A stretch of DNA of 64,000 nt from Pseudomonas sp. 7SR1 (GTDB lineage: Bacteria; Pseudomonadota; Gammaproteobacteria; Pseudomonadales; Pseudomonadaceae): the NCBI RefSeq assembly GCF_900156465.1, contig NZ_LT707064.1, forward strand, positions 5,409,001 to 5,473,000, given 5' to 3'. The notes beneath the pieces were generated by a model. The model searched no databases and was not told the origin of the DNA. It saw nothing but the letters and a program-made list of their open reading frames with translations. This document shows positions 27,105 to 36,346 of the stretch, piece after piece (position 1 is the first letter of the stretch; each line of letters opens with the position of its first letter). The position numbers and the translations under genes were made by a program.

Positions 27105-28187
27105 CTAGCGCGCCATGCACCGCCGGTAACGCTCATCCACCCGCTTGGCGAACCACGCCGTGGTCAGCTTGCGCGTGATCTTCGGGCTCTTGAGTACGAT
27201 GCCCGGCAGGACCGCCCGGGGCAGCGGTTTACCCTCGGCCTTCTCGGCCAGCTCGAACACCCTCTTGTAAAGCTGGCTGTCTTCGAACGCCAGACTGTCG
27301 CCCAGCTCCAGTTGATCGCGGATCGTCGGATTGCGCATCCCCAACGACTTTGCGAGTGTGCGCACGGCCAGCTCCGTGCTGCCAGGCATGATCGAATCAT
27401 GCAGGATCAGGTCACCGTCGAGCGCCAGGGGTATGCCCGAAGCACGACTCACCGCGTGCTGGAACGCCGCGTTGCGGCTGGCATACCAACCGGCATTGAA
27501 GTCGGCGAACCGATACAGCGGCTCGGTGTAGCTCACCGGGTACCCCAGCAGATGGGCGATACCGAAATACATCCCGCCACGACGGCTGAACACTTCCCGA
27601 CGAATCGAGCCTTCCACCGCGTAGGGATAATCCCGGGCATTGGCCTGGGCGAAGGCGATACTGACCTGCATCGGCCCACCGGTGTGTACCGGGTTGAATC
27701 CATCGAACAGCGTCTTGCCCAGCGGCACCATGCCGATGAAATCATCGAAAATCCCGCTCAGCTCCTTTTCATTGCGCGCCCCATTGAGCCGGTCGCTGTA
27801 GCTTTTGCCGTTGGGCGAGCGCACCTGGAGCGCGGCGCTGACCAGCACCCCCGGGATGTGCAGCTTCGCCGCGCGACGGTCGATTTCCTGCCGGGCTATC
27901 TTGCCCAACCCTGGCACCGGCGGCTCGGCCTGGAAAGTGGACTCTTGTTCGGTCACCGCCAGCACCGCGCAGATATTCTGCCTGGTGGGAGCGATCCGCT
28001 GCGCCGCGAACGCAACGTAGATGTCCGTGGCCCAACCTTCGCGATCCGCGAGCCGGGCCGGCAACAACCGCACGATCTGTGCCTTGACCTCGGCGGGCTG
28101 ACGTTCAGGTTCCTGCGGCTGGCGACTGCCGCAACCGGCCAGGGCCAACGCTGCGCAAAGACCGATCAACCAACGATTGAATTGCAT
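27105..28187 (-). CDS. DUF1615 family lipoprotein
   Basis: A 360-aa protein with lipoprotein signal AALALAGC (lipobox LAGC). The body contains AVLAVTEQESTFQAEPPVPGLG, whose Glu context resembles the lysozyme/lytic transglycosylase fold, plus GGPMQVSIAFAQA and GGMYFGIAHLLGYP. I assign DUF1615 from memory of the family. Probably outer-membrane anchored on the periplasmic side, possibly acting on peptidoglycan (inference). It converges on the repeat protein. Confidence 0.8.
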   Translation of the reverse strand: MQFNRWLIGLCAALALAGCGSRQPQEPERQPAEVKAQIVRLLPARLADREGWATDIYVAFAAQRIAPTRQNICAVLAVTEQESTFQAEPPVPGLGKIARQEIDRRAAKLHIPGVLVSAALQVRSPNGKSYSDRLNGARNEKELSGIFDDFIGMVPLGKTLFDGFNPVHTGGPMQVSIAFAQANARDYPYAVEGSIRREVFSRRGGMYFGIAHLLGYPVSYTEPLYRFADFNAGWYASRNAAFQHAVSRASGIPLALDGDLILHDSIMPGSTELAVRTLAKSLGMRNPTIRDQLELGDSLAFEDSQLYKRVFELAEKAEGKPLPRAVLPGIVLKSPKITRKLTTAWFAKRVDERYRRCMAR

Positions 28188-28347
28188 AAGGCTCCAACGG
28201 ATTCATGATACCGACGACGGTTCGACATCCTTGGGAGTGAGCTTTTGCGCGAAAGTGCCCTATCGTTCGACACCGGCCCCCCATGGGCCGCCGACCTCAC
28301 GCAAGAGCCCGCGCCAACCGGCTTGCCGATGTTCATCACTGTACCGC

Positions 28348-29193
28348 TCACAAGGTCAACGACCCTTCGATGCAGGTCACCACCGCGCCGCCGATCCAGA
28401 CCTCCTCACCCACCTGTTCCACATGGATCCGGCCGGCCCGGCCCATGGTCAACCCCTGGCTGACCACATAGGACGAAGGTGCCAGCCCCTTTCCCAGCAT
28501 CCACTGGGCAAGGCCGGCGTTCAGGCTGCCGGTGGCCGGGTCCTCCGGCATGCCGTCGCCGGCGATGAAACCACGCACTTCGAATTGCGCAGCGTCGCCG
28601 TCCACGGCCCGGTCCCAAGGCGCGATGACCCCCACGGCCAGGTCCAGCAATTGGTGGTAATCCGGCTTGAGCGCCAAGACCTGTCGTCGGTCCTTGAGCA
28701 TCAGGGCCAGCCAACCGGCGCCATTGTCGACCCACTGCGCGTCGACAATGGCGTCGGCCGTCAAGCCAAGCCCGTTGCGCACCCGCTCGAGCATATCGGC
28801 GTCCAGCGGGCCGGACCTGAGCAAGGGCGGCGCCAGGAACGCCAGGCCGTGTTCACTGCGGCGAATCCTGACCAGGCCGACGCCGCACTCTTGCAGGATC
28901 TCCTGCCCTTTCGGTACGCCTCCGGCCTGCAGCCAGGCATGGCAACTGCCCAGGGTCGGATGGCCGGCAAAGGGCAATTCGGTGGAGGTGCTGAAGATAC
29001 GCAACCGGTAATCCGCCGCCGGATGCCGTGGAGCCAGCACAAAGGTGGTTTCGCTGAGGTTGGTCCAGTTGGCAAAGGCGATCATCTGCTCATCGCTGAG
29101 TCCATCGCCCCCCAGCACCACGGCCAGCGGGTTGCCCTTGAGCGGCACTTCGCTGAAGACATCCAGCTGCTTGAAATCGAATCGGCGCGTCAT
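28348..29193 (-). CDS. PhzF family isomerase/epimerase-like protein
   Basis: A 281-aa protein of the PhzF/DapF-like fold with two related halves. Visible are LDVFSEVPLKGNPLAVVL near the N-terminus with the conserved Glu in NLSETTFVLAP, STSTELPFAGHPTLGS, and in the second half DPATGSLNAGLAQWML. PhzF itself isomerises DHHA in phenazine synthesis, but no phz genes are here, so this is a generic family member. ATG 29193 is preferred; GTG 29205 overlaps the upstream stop as GTGA. Confidence 0.88.
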   Translation of the reverse strand: MTRRFDFKQLDVFSEVPLKGNPLAVVLGGDGLSDEQMIAFANWTNLSETTFVLAPRHPAADYRLRIFSTSTELPFAGHPTLGSCHAWLQAGGVPKGQEILQECGVGLVRIRRSEHGLAFLAPPLLRSGPLDADMLERVRNGLGLTADAIVDAQWVDNGAGWLALMLKDRRQVLALKPDYHQLLDLAVGVIAPWDRAVDGDAAQFEVRGFIAGDGMPEDPATGSLNAGLAQWMLGKGLAPSSYVVSQGLTMGRAGRIHVEQVGEEVWIGGAVVTCIEGSLTL

Positions 29194-29201
29194 CGAGAGG
29201 G

Positions 29202-29900
29202 TCACTCCGGGATCTTCAGGCCGCGCACCACGGCCGGCCGCGCCAGGAAGCGCTCCAGTACCCGCGTTACATTGGGGAAATTCCGGATCCCCACCAGGTC
29301 GCCGGCCTCATAGAACCCGATCAGGTTACGCACCCATGGAAACGTCGCGATGTCGGCGATGGTGTAGCGCTCGCCCATGATCCAGTCCCGCCCTTGCAGG
29401 CGACCGTCGAGCACCTTGAGCAGGCGCTTGCTTTCCTCGACATAACGGTCGCGAGGCCGCTTGTCCTCATAGTCCTTGCCGGCGAACTTGTTGAAGAAAC
29501 CCAACTGGCCGAACATCGGCCCGATCCCGCCCATCTGGAACATCAGCCACTGGATCGTCTCATAGCGTGCGGCCGATTCGTGGGCCAGCAACTGGCCACT
29601 TTTGTCCGCCAGGTAAATCAGGATCGCCCCGGACTCGAACAACGCCAAGGGCTGGTCTCCCGGCCCATGGGGGTCGAGGATCGCCGGGATCTTGTTGTTG
29701 GGGTTCAGAGAAAGGAACTCCGCGGACAACTGATCGTTGTTGCCAAAGTCCACCTTGTGGGGTTCGTAGGGCAGGCCGATCTCCTCCAGCATGATGGAGA
29801 CCTTGACGCCGTTGGGGGTGGGCAGGGAATAGAGCTGGATCCACTCCGGGTACTGGGGGGGCCATTTCCGGGTGATGGGGAATGGGGTCAGGTTGGGCAT
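29202..29900 (-). CDS. Glutathione S-transferase / disulfide reductase (YghU/YfcG-like)
   Basis: A 232-aa protein started at MPNLTPFPITRKWP (ATG 29900, after GGAGCG). YghU-type features are YSLPTPNGVKVSIMLEEIGLPYEPHKVDF with the Thr/Asn catalytic region, NPNNKIPAILDP, and ALFESGAILIYLADKSG. Such nu-class GSTs have glutathione-dependent disulfide reductase activity. It is immediately upstream of, and probably co-transcribed with, the PhzF gene (GTGA junction). Confidence 0.9.
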   Translation of the reverse strand: MPNLTPFPITRKWPPQYPEWIQLYSLPTPNGVKVSIMLEEIGLPYEPHKVDFGNNDQLSAEFLSLNPNNKIPAILDPHGPGDQPLALFESGAILIYLADKSGQLLAHESAARYETIQWLMFQMGGIGPMFGQLGFFNKFAGKDYEDKRPRDRYVEESKRLLKVLDGRLQGRDWIMGERYTIADIATFPWVRNLIGFYEAGDLVGIRNFPNVTRVLERFLARPAVVRGLKIPE

Positions 29901-30257
29901 GGGGCGCTCCGCAACGAATGGCAAATGCTGGAGCATAATTCAGGATGGTTCGGCAGGCATCAGCGAATCGTTCCTTGGTCGACTCCCTCAGTCGCGGGCC
30001 AGATGGGCGCGTCATGGGAATCACATCGGTTCTTCTTATATCCGCAACATCCTGTCGCTAACGTTTGCCCCAATCTCAAGGAAGATGCCGCGGCGCTATC
30101 GAACCAAAGGGTTCGAGGAGACTCTGAGCAATGCCCGGAGGATTCGAAGCGGGTATGTACGACAGGGAAAAACAACGCAGGCCCCAGGCTTCTGCGTTGC
30201 CAGGGTTTGTCAGCCCGGTTCGCAACCCGATTCGAGACAGCCCAGGACCATGATCCG
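29901..30257. other. Intergenic region with consecutive hairpins, no gene found
   Basis: This 357-bp stretch separates the divergent GST and histidine phosphatase genes. The part from about 30100 to 30199 can form four successive stems: CGAACC-AAAG-GGTTCG, GAG-GAGA-CTC, CCCG...CGGG, and a perfect 8-bp CAACGCAG...CTGCGTTG (30173-30199). On the minus strand the last stem is followed by TTTTT, so it could end a short minus-strand transcript. I match it to no RNA family that I know. Confidence 0.45.
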
Positions 30258-30932
30258 ATGACCCGTCCCTCGCGTTTCGCCCGGCATTTCAAACGCCGCC
30301 CATGGCTGCTGTTGCCGACACTGCTGGTCACCTGCGGCCTGGCGCTGTCGCTGGAGTCCAGCGTCAGCAGCGCCCAGCCGGCCGATGGGGTCCAGACCCT
30401 GGTATTCCTGCGCCACGCCGAGAAGCCCGCTGGCGGCCTGGGCCAACTCAACTGCCAGGGTCTCAATCGCGCCATTGACCTGGCGACTCTGTTGCCGGAA
30501 AGGTTCGGCGAGGCCGACTACGTGTTCGCCGCCAATCCCACCCGCAACGTCGAAGAAGGTGAGCTGGATCATTCCTATAGCTACATTCGGCCGCTGATGA
30601 CCATCAGCCCCAGCGCCATCAAGCTCGGGCTACCCGTCAACATCGACTATTCGGCCAACGACACCAGTGACCTGGCGAGCGAGCTGATGGCCGACAAATA
30701 CCACAACGCAACGATCTACACCGCCTGGTCCCATGGCTATCTGCCGGAACTGATCAACAAGGTGGCCGCCAAGGCCATGGGCAGGAAGCACACCATTACC
30801 GACGACTGGGCGTCAGGGGACTTCGATTCGTTGTACGTGCTGACCCTGACCTGGCACAACGGCAAGGCGAGCCTGTCCAGCCGCAGCTACAAGCAGGGCC
30901 TGGATAACGGGCAGAAGACCTGTCCCACCTGA
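30258..30932 (+). CDS. Secreted histidine phosphatase family protein
   Basis: A 224-aa protein with an N-terminal membrane/signal segment (RRPWLLLPTLLVTCGLALSL) and the RHG-type motif as FLRHAEKPAGG (Arg-His-Ala). The second histidine is probably in TIYTAWSHGYLPELI. It is likely periplasmic and shorter than acid phosphatases of the branch. The substrate is unknown. A much longer in-frame reading region upstream (from 29394) is antisense to the GST gene and is not coding. Confidence 0.82.
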   Translation: MTRPSRFARHFKRRPWLLLPTLLVTCGLALSLESSVSSAQPADGVQTLVFLRHAEKPAGGLGQLNCQGLNRAIDLATLLPERFGEADYVFAANPTRNVEEGELDHSYSYIRPLMTISPSAIKLGLPVNIDYSANDTSDLASELMADKYHNATIYTAWSHGYLPELINKVAAKAMGRKHTITDDWASGDFDSLYVLTLTWHNGKASLSSRSYKQGLDNGQKTCPT

Positions 30933-31022
30933 CCTGCCGGCATTTCCTGCAAACCGGGCCGATCACGAAATGGGCGCGCTGAGGTATGATGCGCCCACTT
31001 TCCAACTCACCGGACTCTCTTC

Positions 31023-32075
31023 ATGTCTCCAATCTCTGCCGCCCCCGACCGGAGCTGGTCGTTCTGGTGGAAACCCGCCCTGTTCCTGCTGGTGGCCTGC
31101 GTCGGCCTCTACTACGTCAAGTGGTCGCCTTATTACCTGAAGGCGTTCGTCGCCGCCGACAGCCACAACATCGGCAACTCCATCCTCAACGACGCCCAGA
31201 CCGCGCCACTGATGGCCGCCCTCGCCTACGCCAAGGTGTATTTCCTGGCCATCTGGAAAGCGGCGGTACTGGCGGTGATCCTCGGTTCCCTGCTGCAGGT
31301 CTTGATTCCCCGTGACTGGCTGTTGCGCCTGTTCGGCCAGGCCGGCTTCGCCTCGACCTTGCGCGGCGGGCTGTTCGCCCTGCCCGGCATGATGTGCTCA
31401 TGCTGCGCCGCACCGGTAGCGGCCAGCATGCGCCGGCAGAACGTCTCGGTGGGCGCGGCGCTGGCTTTCTGGATCGGCAACCCGGTGCTCAACCCTGCCA
31501 CCCTGGTCTTCATGGGCTTCGTGCTGGGCTGGGGCTTCACGGCCCTGCGCCTCGTGGCGGGCATCGTCCTGGTGTTTGGCGTGTCGATGGTGGCCCAGCG
31601 CATCGCACGGCCTGAAGTCCTGCCCGAAGCCGCCGTGGAAGCGGTGGCCGAGGCCCGCACGATCGATGCCCAACCCTTCATGCTCCGCTGGGCCCGGACC
31701 CTGTGGCAGTTGTTCTGGAGCACCATTCCGATCTATGTGCTGGCGGTGCTGGTATTGGGCGCGGCGCGGGTCTGGCTGTTCCCCCATGTCGACGGCGCCA
31801 TGGCCGACAGCCTGGTGTGGCTGGTACCGCTGGCCATTGTCGGCACCTTGTTCGTGATCCCGACCGCGGCGGAAATCCCTATCGTCCAGACGATGATGTC
31901 CCTGGGCATGGGCACCGGCCCGGCCGTGGCATTGCTGATGACCCTGCCGAGCATCAGCCTGCCGTCGCTGCTGATGCTGCGCAAGGACTTCGACGCCCGC
32001 GTGCTGGTGACTGTGGCGCTGCTGACCATACTGGTGGGCATTGTCTTCGGGCTGATCGGGGCGGTGTTGCTCTAA
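31023..32075 (+). CDS. DUF318 family permease (ArsP/YraQ-like)
   Basis: A 350-aa inner-membrane protein with about eight to ten membrane segments. The family motif GMMCSCCAAPVAASMRRQ (Cys-Ser-Cys-Cys) near residue 125 and GNPVLNPATLVFMG and PTAAEIPIVQTMM in the second half place it with PF03773 permeases, which include organoarsenical and metal exporters. Clustered cysteines suggest thiophilic cargo, but no ars genes adjoin it. Confidence 0.85.
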   Translation: MSPISAAPDRSWSFWWKPALFLLVACVGLYYVKWSPYYLKAFVAADSHNIGNSILNDAQTAPLMAALAYAKVYFLAIWKAAVLAVILGSLLQVLIPRDWLLRLFGQAGFASTLRGGLFALPGMMCSCCAAPVAASMRRQNVSVGAALAFWIGNPVLNPATLVFMGFVLGWGFTALRLVAGIVLVFGVSMVAQRIARPEVLPEAAVEAVAEARTIDAQPFMLRWARTLWQLFWSTIPIYVLAVLVLGAARVWLFPHVDGAMADSLVWLVPLAIVGTLFVIPTAAEIPIVQTMMSLGMGTGPAVALLMTLPSISLPSLLMLRKDFDARVLVTVALLTILVGIVFGLIGAVLL

Positions 32076-32100
32076 CCGGCCCCGCACTGCACTGCGCAAT

Positions 32101-32134
32101 GACTGTGAGGGCCGGTTTGCCTGCCCTCACAGTC
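32101..32134. terminator. Perfect 12-bp hairpin between convergent genes
   Basis: GACTGTGAGGGC and its exact complement flank a 10-nt loop. It lies between the convergent permease and mnmH genes and has no T-run, so a bidirectional terminator or transcription barrier is inferred. Confidence 0.55.
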
Positions 32135-32191
32135 GTTCCGGGAGAGGGTTGTCATTCATGCCGGATGGCTTGAACGCATCCTCCGCCGAGC

Positions 32192-33295
32192 TCAGCCCTG
32201 GCGGGACGCCCGCTCACGCAGATACTCCAGCACCGCCGCCTGCTCCCCGGAAAACTCGATCCGCCCGCCCTTCTTCTCCCGCTGGAACACGTACATCGGG
32301 TCGTAGTACTCACGCAGCAAGCCTTCGATCCAGCCGCGATGCAGGTCGACGGCACCGCTATCGGCCTGCTCGGCCAGGGCTGCTTCCATGATCGCCATCA
32401 AGCGACGATGGCGATCGCCACCCAGGCGCTTGTGGATGTTGTCCAGGCTCGCCAGCAAGCGCTCGGAAAACAACGCAAACCCTTCTTCGCCATGCACGGC
32501 GACAAACTCGGCGCTCAAGTCGACGACGTAATCGCGCAGGATCCGCTCGACCCGCCGCTCCACGCTGTCTTCGAGCCAGACCATGGGAACCTGCTGCATG
32601 CGCTGGTACAAAGGCAGCGGCAAGGCACAACTGCCCACCATGCGGCTTTCATCTTCCACCACGAACTGGCCAATACCGGCGGCACGTTTTTTCAGCACAT
32701 CCACCGCCAGGCGGTTCTCGAAATCGATGTTCGAAGGCTGTCCGGTAGCCCGTTTGCCGAAGCTGGAACCCCGGTGATTGGCGTAGCCTTCCAGGTCCAG
32801 GCCGTTGCCCAGCTGGTTCAGCACTTCGGTCTTGCCGGTGCCGGTCATGCCCCCCAGCAATACCAGGTCGCATTCGGCAACCGCCTGCTCGACGGTGTCC
32901 AGCAGGAAGGTACGCATGGCCTTGTAGCCACCGCCGACCCTGGGATACTCGATACCCGCTTCGTCCTTGAGCCATTGCTGGACGATCTGCGAGCGCAACC
33001 CACCACGAAAGCAGTACAGCAGGCCGTCCGGGTGAGCCCGGGCGAACGCCGCCCAGGCCTCGATGCGTTGCGCCTTGATCTCGCCGCTGACCAATTGATG
33101 CCCCAGCACAATGGCCGCCTGCTGGCCCTGCTGCTTGTAGCAGGTACCGACACGCTGGCGTTCGTTGTCCGTCATCAGCGGCAGATTGACCACGCCGGGG
33201 AACGCGCCCTTGTGGAATTCGATGGGCGCGCGGGTATCCATCATTGGCCGGTCGTTGAGGAAGATATCGCGGTAATCGGTAATGTCACTGGACAT
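32192..33295 (-). CDS. mnmH: tRNA 2-selenouridine synthase
   Basis: A 367-aa enzyme that replaces sulfur by selenium in the wobble 2-thiouridine of tRNAs for Lys, Glu and Gln, using selenophosphate from SelD. The N-terminal rhodanese domain carries the catalytic Cys in [11 protein letters not shown] (about residue 97), and a P-loop [10 protein letters not shown] follows, then the family-specific [10 protein letters not shown]. The start ATG overlaps the selD stop (TGATG). The pair forms a selD-mnmH operon. Confidence 0.96.
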   Translation of the reverse strand: MSSDITDYRDIFLNDRPMMDTRAPIEFHKGAFPGVVNLPLMTDNERQRVGTCYKQQGQQAAIVLGHQLVSGEIKAQRIEAWAAFARAHPDGLLYCFRGGLRSQIVQQWLKDEAGIEYPRVGGGYKAMRTFLLDTVEQAVAECDLVLLGGMTGTGKTEVLNQLGNGLDLEGYANHRGSSFGKRATGQPSNIDFENRLAVDVLKKRAAGIGQFVVEDESRMVGSCALPLPLYQRMQQVPMVWLEDSVERRVERILRDYVVDLSAEFVAVHGEEGFALFSERLLASLDNIHKRLGGDRHRRLMAIMEAALAEQADSGAVDLHRGWIEGLLREYYDPMYVFQREKKGGRIEFSGEQAAVLEYLRERASRQG

Positions 33296-34329
33296 CAGGA
33301 CACCTCGACCGCGTTTGTCTGTCGTTCCACCAGTTCCCCAATCGGCTCCAGTGCCAGGCCCAGCTCTGCGGCCATGGCCAGGAAGGACTCGTTCCCCTCC
33401 GGGGTGACGGCGATCAGCAATCCGCCGCTGGTCTGCGGATCGCACAAGACTCGCTTGTGCAACTCCTGGAGTCGACCGATCTTGCTGGCGTAACTGTCAT
33501 AGTTGCGCAGCGTGCCACCTGGCACGCAGCCCTGGTCCAGGTAGTATTCGACGCCTGGCAGACGCGGTACCGCGTCATAGCGGATGCGCGCCGTCAGCCC
33601 GCTGCCGTCAGCCATTTCCACCAGATGTCCGAGCAGGCCGAAACCGGTGACGTCGGTCATCGCCATGACGCCGTCGAGCTTGCCGAAGCGGCTGCCGGGC
33701 TTGTTGAGGGTGCACATCCAGTCACGGGCCAGGCCCACGTCGGCGGCCCGCAACTTGCCCTTCTTTTCCGCCGTGGTGAGGATGCCGATGCCCAGGGGCT
33801 TGGTCAGGTAGAGCAGGCAGCCAGCGGTGGCGGTGTCGTTGCGCTTCATGTGGCGCTTGCTCACCAGGCCGGTGACGGCAAGGCCGAAGATCGGCTCGGG
33901 CGCGTCGATGGAATGACCGCCTGCCAATGGGATTCCCGCCTCGTCACAGACCGAACGACCGCCGCGAATCACTTCCCGGGCGATCTCCGGGGCCAGCACG
34001 TTGACTGGCCAGCCGAGAATGGCGATCGCCATCAACGGATCACCGCCCATGGCGTAGATATCGCTGATGGCATTGGTGGCGGCGATGCGGCCGAAATCGA
34101 ACGGATCGTCGACAATCGGCATGAAAAAGTCGGTGGTCGATACCACCCCGCGCTCCTCGTCGATGGCGTAGACCGCTGCATCGTCCCGGGAGGCATTGCC
34201 GACCCACAGCCGGGGGTCGAGGTTCTGCGCGCCGCTGCCGGCCAGGATCACTTCCAGCACCTGGGGCGAAATCTTGCAACCGCAACCGGCGCCGTGGCTG
34301 TACTGGGTCAGGCGAATAGGCTCGCTCAT
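33295..34329 (-). CDS. selD: Selenide, water dikinase
   Basis: A 344-aa SelD that makes selenophosphate from selenide and ATP. The catalytic region reads [10 protein letters not shown], so the active-site residue is Cys, not selenocysteine, followed by the conserved Lys. Glycine-rich and metal-binding blocks include [21 protein letters not shown] and [16 protein letters not shown] 34329 is preferred for its AGGT ribosome site; an ATG two codons upstream is in frame. No selA/selB/selC is in the window. Confidence 0.96.
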   Translation of the reverse strand: MSEPIRLTQYSHGAGCGCKISPQVLEVILAGSGAQNLDPRLWVGNASRDDAAVYAIDEERGVVSTTDFFMPIVDDPFDFGRIAATNAISDIYAMGGDPLMAIAILGWPVNVLAPEIAREVIRGGRSVCDEAGIPLAGGHSIDAPEPIFGLAVTGLVSKRHMKRNDTATAGCLLYLTKPLGIGILTTAEKKGKLRAADVGLARDWMCTLNKPGSRFGKLDGVMAMTDVTGFGLLGHLVEMADGSGLTARIRYDAVPRLPGVEYYLDQGCVPGGTLRNYDSYASKIGRLQELHKRVLCDPQTSGGLLIAVTPEGNESFLAMAAELGLALEPIGELVERQTNAVEVS

Positions 34330-34486
34330 GGGCATACCTCTTGTCAGTCAAGATGGGCGATTCTACAGCAACGCCGATGCTTCGGTGCTCACGCCGATGG
34401 CGCATCCATCGGGCCTTACCGATGGAATTTTCATCGATGCCCGGAATCACTTGAACATCAGTCGCGCATTCAGCCAGGAGATTGCG

Positions 34487-34771
34487 ATGTCCCTGCCCCC
34501 TGCAACCGACCACGGCACACACCTGGACTACGGTCTGGACACCTTGTTTGGCCGCGAGACCAAGAGCGTTCATTGCCGTTTCGACGTCAAACGCCTCGAT
34601 GACGCCGAGCCGCCATGGTTCGCATTGCGCGTGCAACCGCCCCTGCCCGAGGACCTGGAAAAGGCCCAGATCGTCGTGTTCAGTGCCGAAGGTCGAAAGA
34701 TCAGCGGTATTGTCCGACGCACCGAACGCCTGGCCGATGACTGCCTGCAGCTGGATGTCGAACCTGACTGA
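34487..34771 (+). CDS. Conserved hypothetical protein (94 aa)
   Basis: A small soluble protein starting at ATG 34487 five or six bases after AGGAG. It is acidic, with two beta-rich stretches (KSVHCRFDVKRLDD, PWFALRVQPPLP; AQIVVFSAEGRKISGIVRR) and no membrane segment. I do not recognise a family. It is divergent from selD and precedes a secreted protein gene by 101 bp. Confidence 0.6.
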   Translation: MSLPPATDHGTHLDYGLDTLFGRETKSVHCRFDVKRLDDAEPPWFALRVQPPLPEDLEKAQIVVFSAEGRKISGIVRRTERLADDCLQLDVEPD

Positions 34772-34872
34772 AGCGGGCAGTCTCGCTGTAAAGACCCTGT
34801 CCGACGCTGGAGTCCGGAGCGACGCCCGTGGGATGATCGGCGTTCAAACACGCCTCCCTGCGGAGAGTTTCG

Positions 34873-35460
34873 ATGTCGTTGCTGAATAAACACGCAAGCG
34901 CCCTGCTGCTGACGGTCCTGGCCAGCCTGATGGCATTGCCGGCCCACTCGGCCTCGCCCAAGGACCCTGGAGACCTGCCCGTGCGGAAGGTCTCGATGCT
35001 GGGCGGGAAATTTGCCTTCACCCTGCCCAAGGGATTCGCGGCGACACCGCTGCCCGCCGGGGAGGCCGCCCAGGGCACCGCCGGGGCCACGGGGACGATG
35101 TATAGCAATGCCACCAGCAAGACCGTAGTGATCACGGCCGAAAACACTATTCTCGACGGTGCGAACGTGAAGGACGACGATGGGCCATTCCTCGACAGGA
35201 CCATGGCCGATTTCGCCGCCCAGCGCACCAAGGCCCTGCCCGATGCCAAGGTCCTGGGCGAAAAAAGCCTGACCCGCAAAGGCACCGGCCTCGGCCTGCG
35301 CCAGCTCGATACCAGTGCCACCCAGGGCGGCGGACCGACCCTGGATACCACCTTGCTGGCCGCCTCCGGCACACGCATGGCCGTGGTGCAGATCATCTCC
35401 CGGGCCAGGGACAAGGCCGGCCATGAGGCACTGGTCAAGCAGATCGTCGCCGGGAAATGA
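34873..35460 (+). CDS. Secreted hypothetical protein (195 aa)
   Basis: A signal peptide ends at MALPAHSAS. The mature protein (about 168 aa) contains GGKFAFTLPKGFAATPLPAGEA, then an alternating strand/helix region with TKTVVITAENTIL-like segments and KGTGLGLRQLDTSATQGGGPTLDTTLLAASG, resembling PsbP/DcrB-like outer-fold proteins. The start follows GGAGAG. Probably periplasmic; function unknown. Confidence 0.7.
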   Translation: MSLLNKHASALLLTVLASLMALPAHSASPKDPGDLPVRKVSMLGGKFAFTLPKGFAATPLPAGEAAQGTAGATGTMYSNATSKTVVITAENTILDGANVKDDDGPFLDRTMADFAAQRTKALPDAKVLGEKSLTRKGTGLGLRQLDTSATQGGGPTLDTTLLAASGTRMAVVQIISRARDKAGHEALVKQIVAGK

Positions 35461-35567
35461 GTTATCGCCCTGGCCTCGACCAGCATCGAGGCCATGGGGA
35501 CCGGGGCTTTCGTGCGATCGTCTCTGGAGCGAAGCGCCCCATGGCGCCAGGATTCAGCCAGGGGCGC

Positions 35568-36281
35568 TCAGGGATTGAGGCGCTCCAGCCAGGCCCGCAG
35601 GTCCTGCACCTCCAGGGCGCTGATCGTGTGGCCAACGCCTGGGTAGGCGTGGAATTCGGGCTCCAGGGCCAGGGTCTTGAGGAACGTGTCGGCCTCGGTA
35701 CCGTCATGGTAGGGAATGATCGGGTCGGCCGTGCCATGGCCGATGAACACAGCCAATGCCCGTCGCGACTCATCGGGGGTCAATTCGGCCCGCAATCCGG
35801 AAAGCACCCTGCCGCCCATCGCGGCAATGCCGCCGACGGCCTCGGGATGCCGCAGGGCGACTTCGTAGCTCATCATAGCGCCCTGGCTGAAGCCCACCAG
35901 GTAGACTTTGCTGGCGTCGGTGCGATACTTGGCCCGAGCCTTGGCGATGAAATCCAGCAGCATCTGGCCGCTGGCCTTCAAGTCCGACGAATCGCCCTCG
36001 TAGGCGCCCTCGCCCTTCTTCGCAAACCACTGGTAGTGGCCAGGTTCCATGACTTTCGGAGCGCGGACCGAGAGGTAGTTGTAGTCCCCGGGCAACTCGT
36101 CCTTGAGCTCGAACAAGTCCTGTTCGTTGCTGCCGGAACCGTGCAGGAAGATCACCAGAGGCCGATCCCTGGCCTGTTCATCGACATGAGCCAGGTAATT
36201 GAGGGGCAGGTCCGTGTGCAACGAGGGTTGCGCCTGGACCATGGCAGGCAGCAGCAACAACAGGGCGAGGGCTTTGAGCAT
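35568..36281 (-). CDS. Secreted alpha/beta hydrolase (phospholipase/carboxylesterase family)
   Basis: A 237-aa enzyme with a signal peptide (MLKALALLLLLPAMVQA) and a strong GGAGGAAG ribosome site at ATG 36281. The oxyanion motif is FLHGSGSNEQDLF, the nucleophile Ser is in VGFSQGAMMSYE, the acid Asp in HGTADPIIP, and the His in YPGVGHTIS. The length suits the YpfH/carboxylesterase group. Probably a periplasmic esterase; substrate unknown. Confidence 0.9.
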   Translation of the reverse strand: MLKALALLLLLPAMVQAQPSLHTDLPLNYLAHVDEQARDRPLVIFLHGSGSNEQDLFELKDELPGDYNYLSVRAPKVMEPGHYQWFAKKGEGAYEGDSSDLKASGQMLLDFIAKARAKYRTDASKVYLVGFSQGAMMSYEVALRHPEAVGGIAAMGGRVLSGLRAELTPDESRRALAVFIGHGTADPIIPYHDGTEADTFLKTLALEPEFHAYPGVGHTISALEVQDLRAWLERLNP

Positions 36282-36346
36282 CGATCTTCCTCCATCGTTT
36301 CGATAGCCGCGCGGCAACGACCGCGCGGTGAGGTAGACAGCACTTA

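Noticed and set aside
28348..29193. PhzF protein as evidence of phenazine biosynthesis
   Set aside because: No other phz gene is present and PhzF-like proteins are common outside phenazine clusters.
29394..30257. N-terminal extension of the histidine phosphatase to 512 aa
   Set aside because: It is antisense to the GST gene and lacks family similarity; the signal segment starts at 30258.
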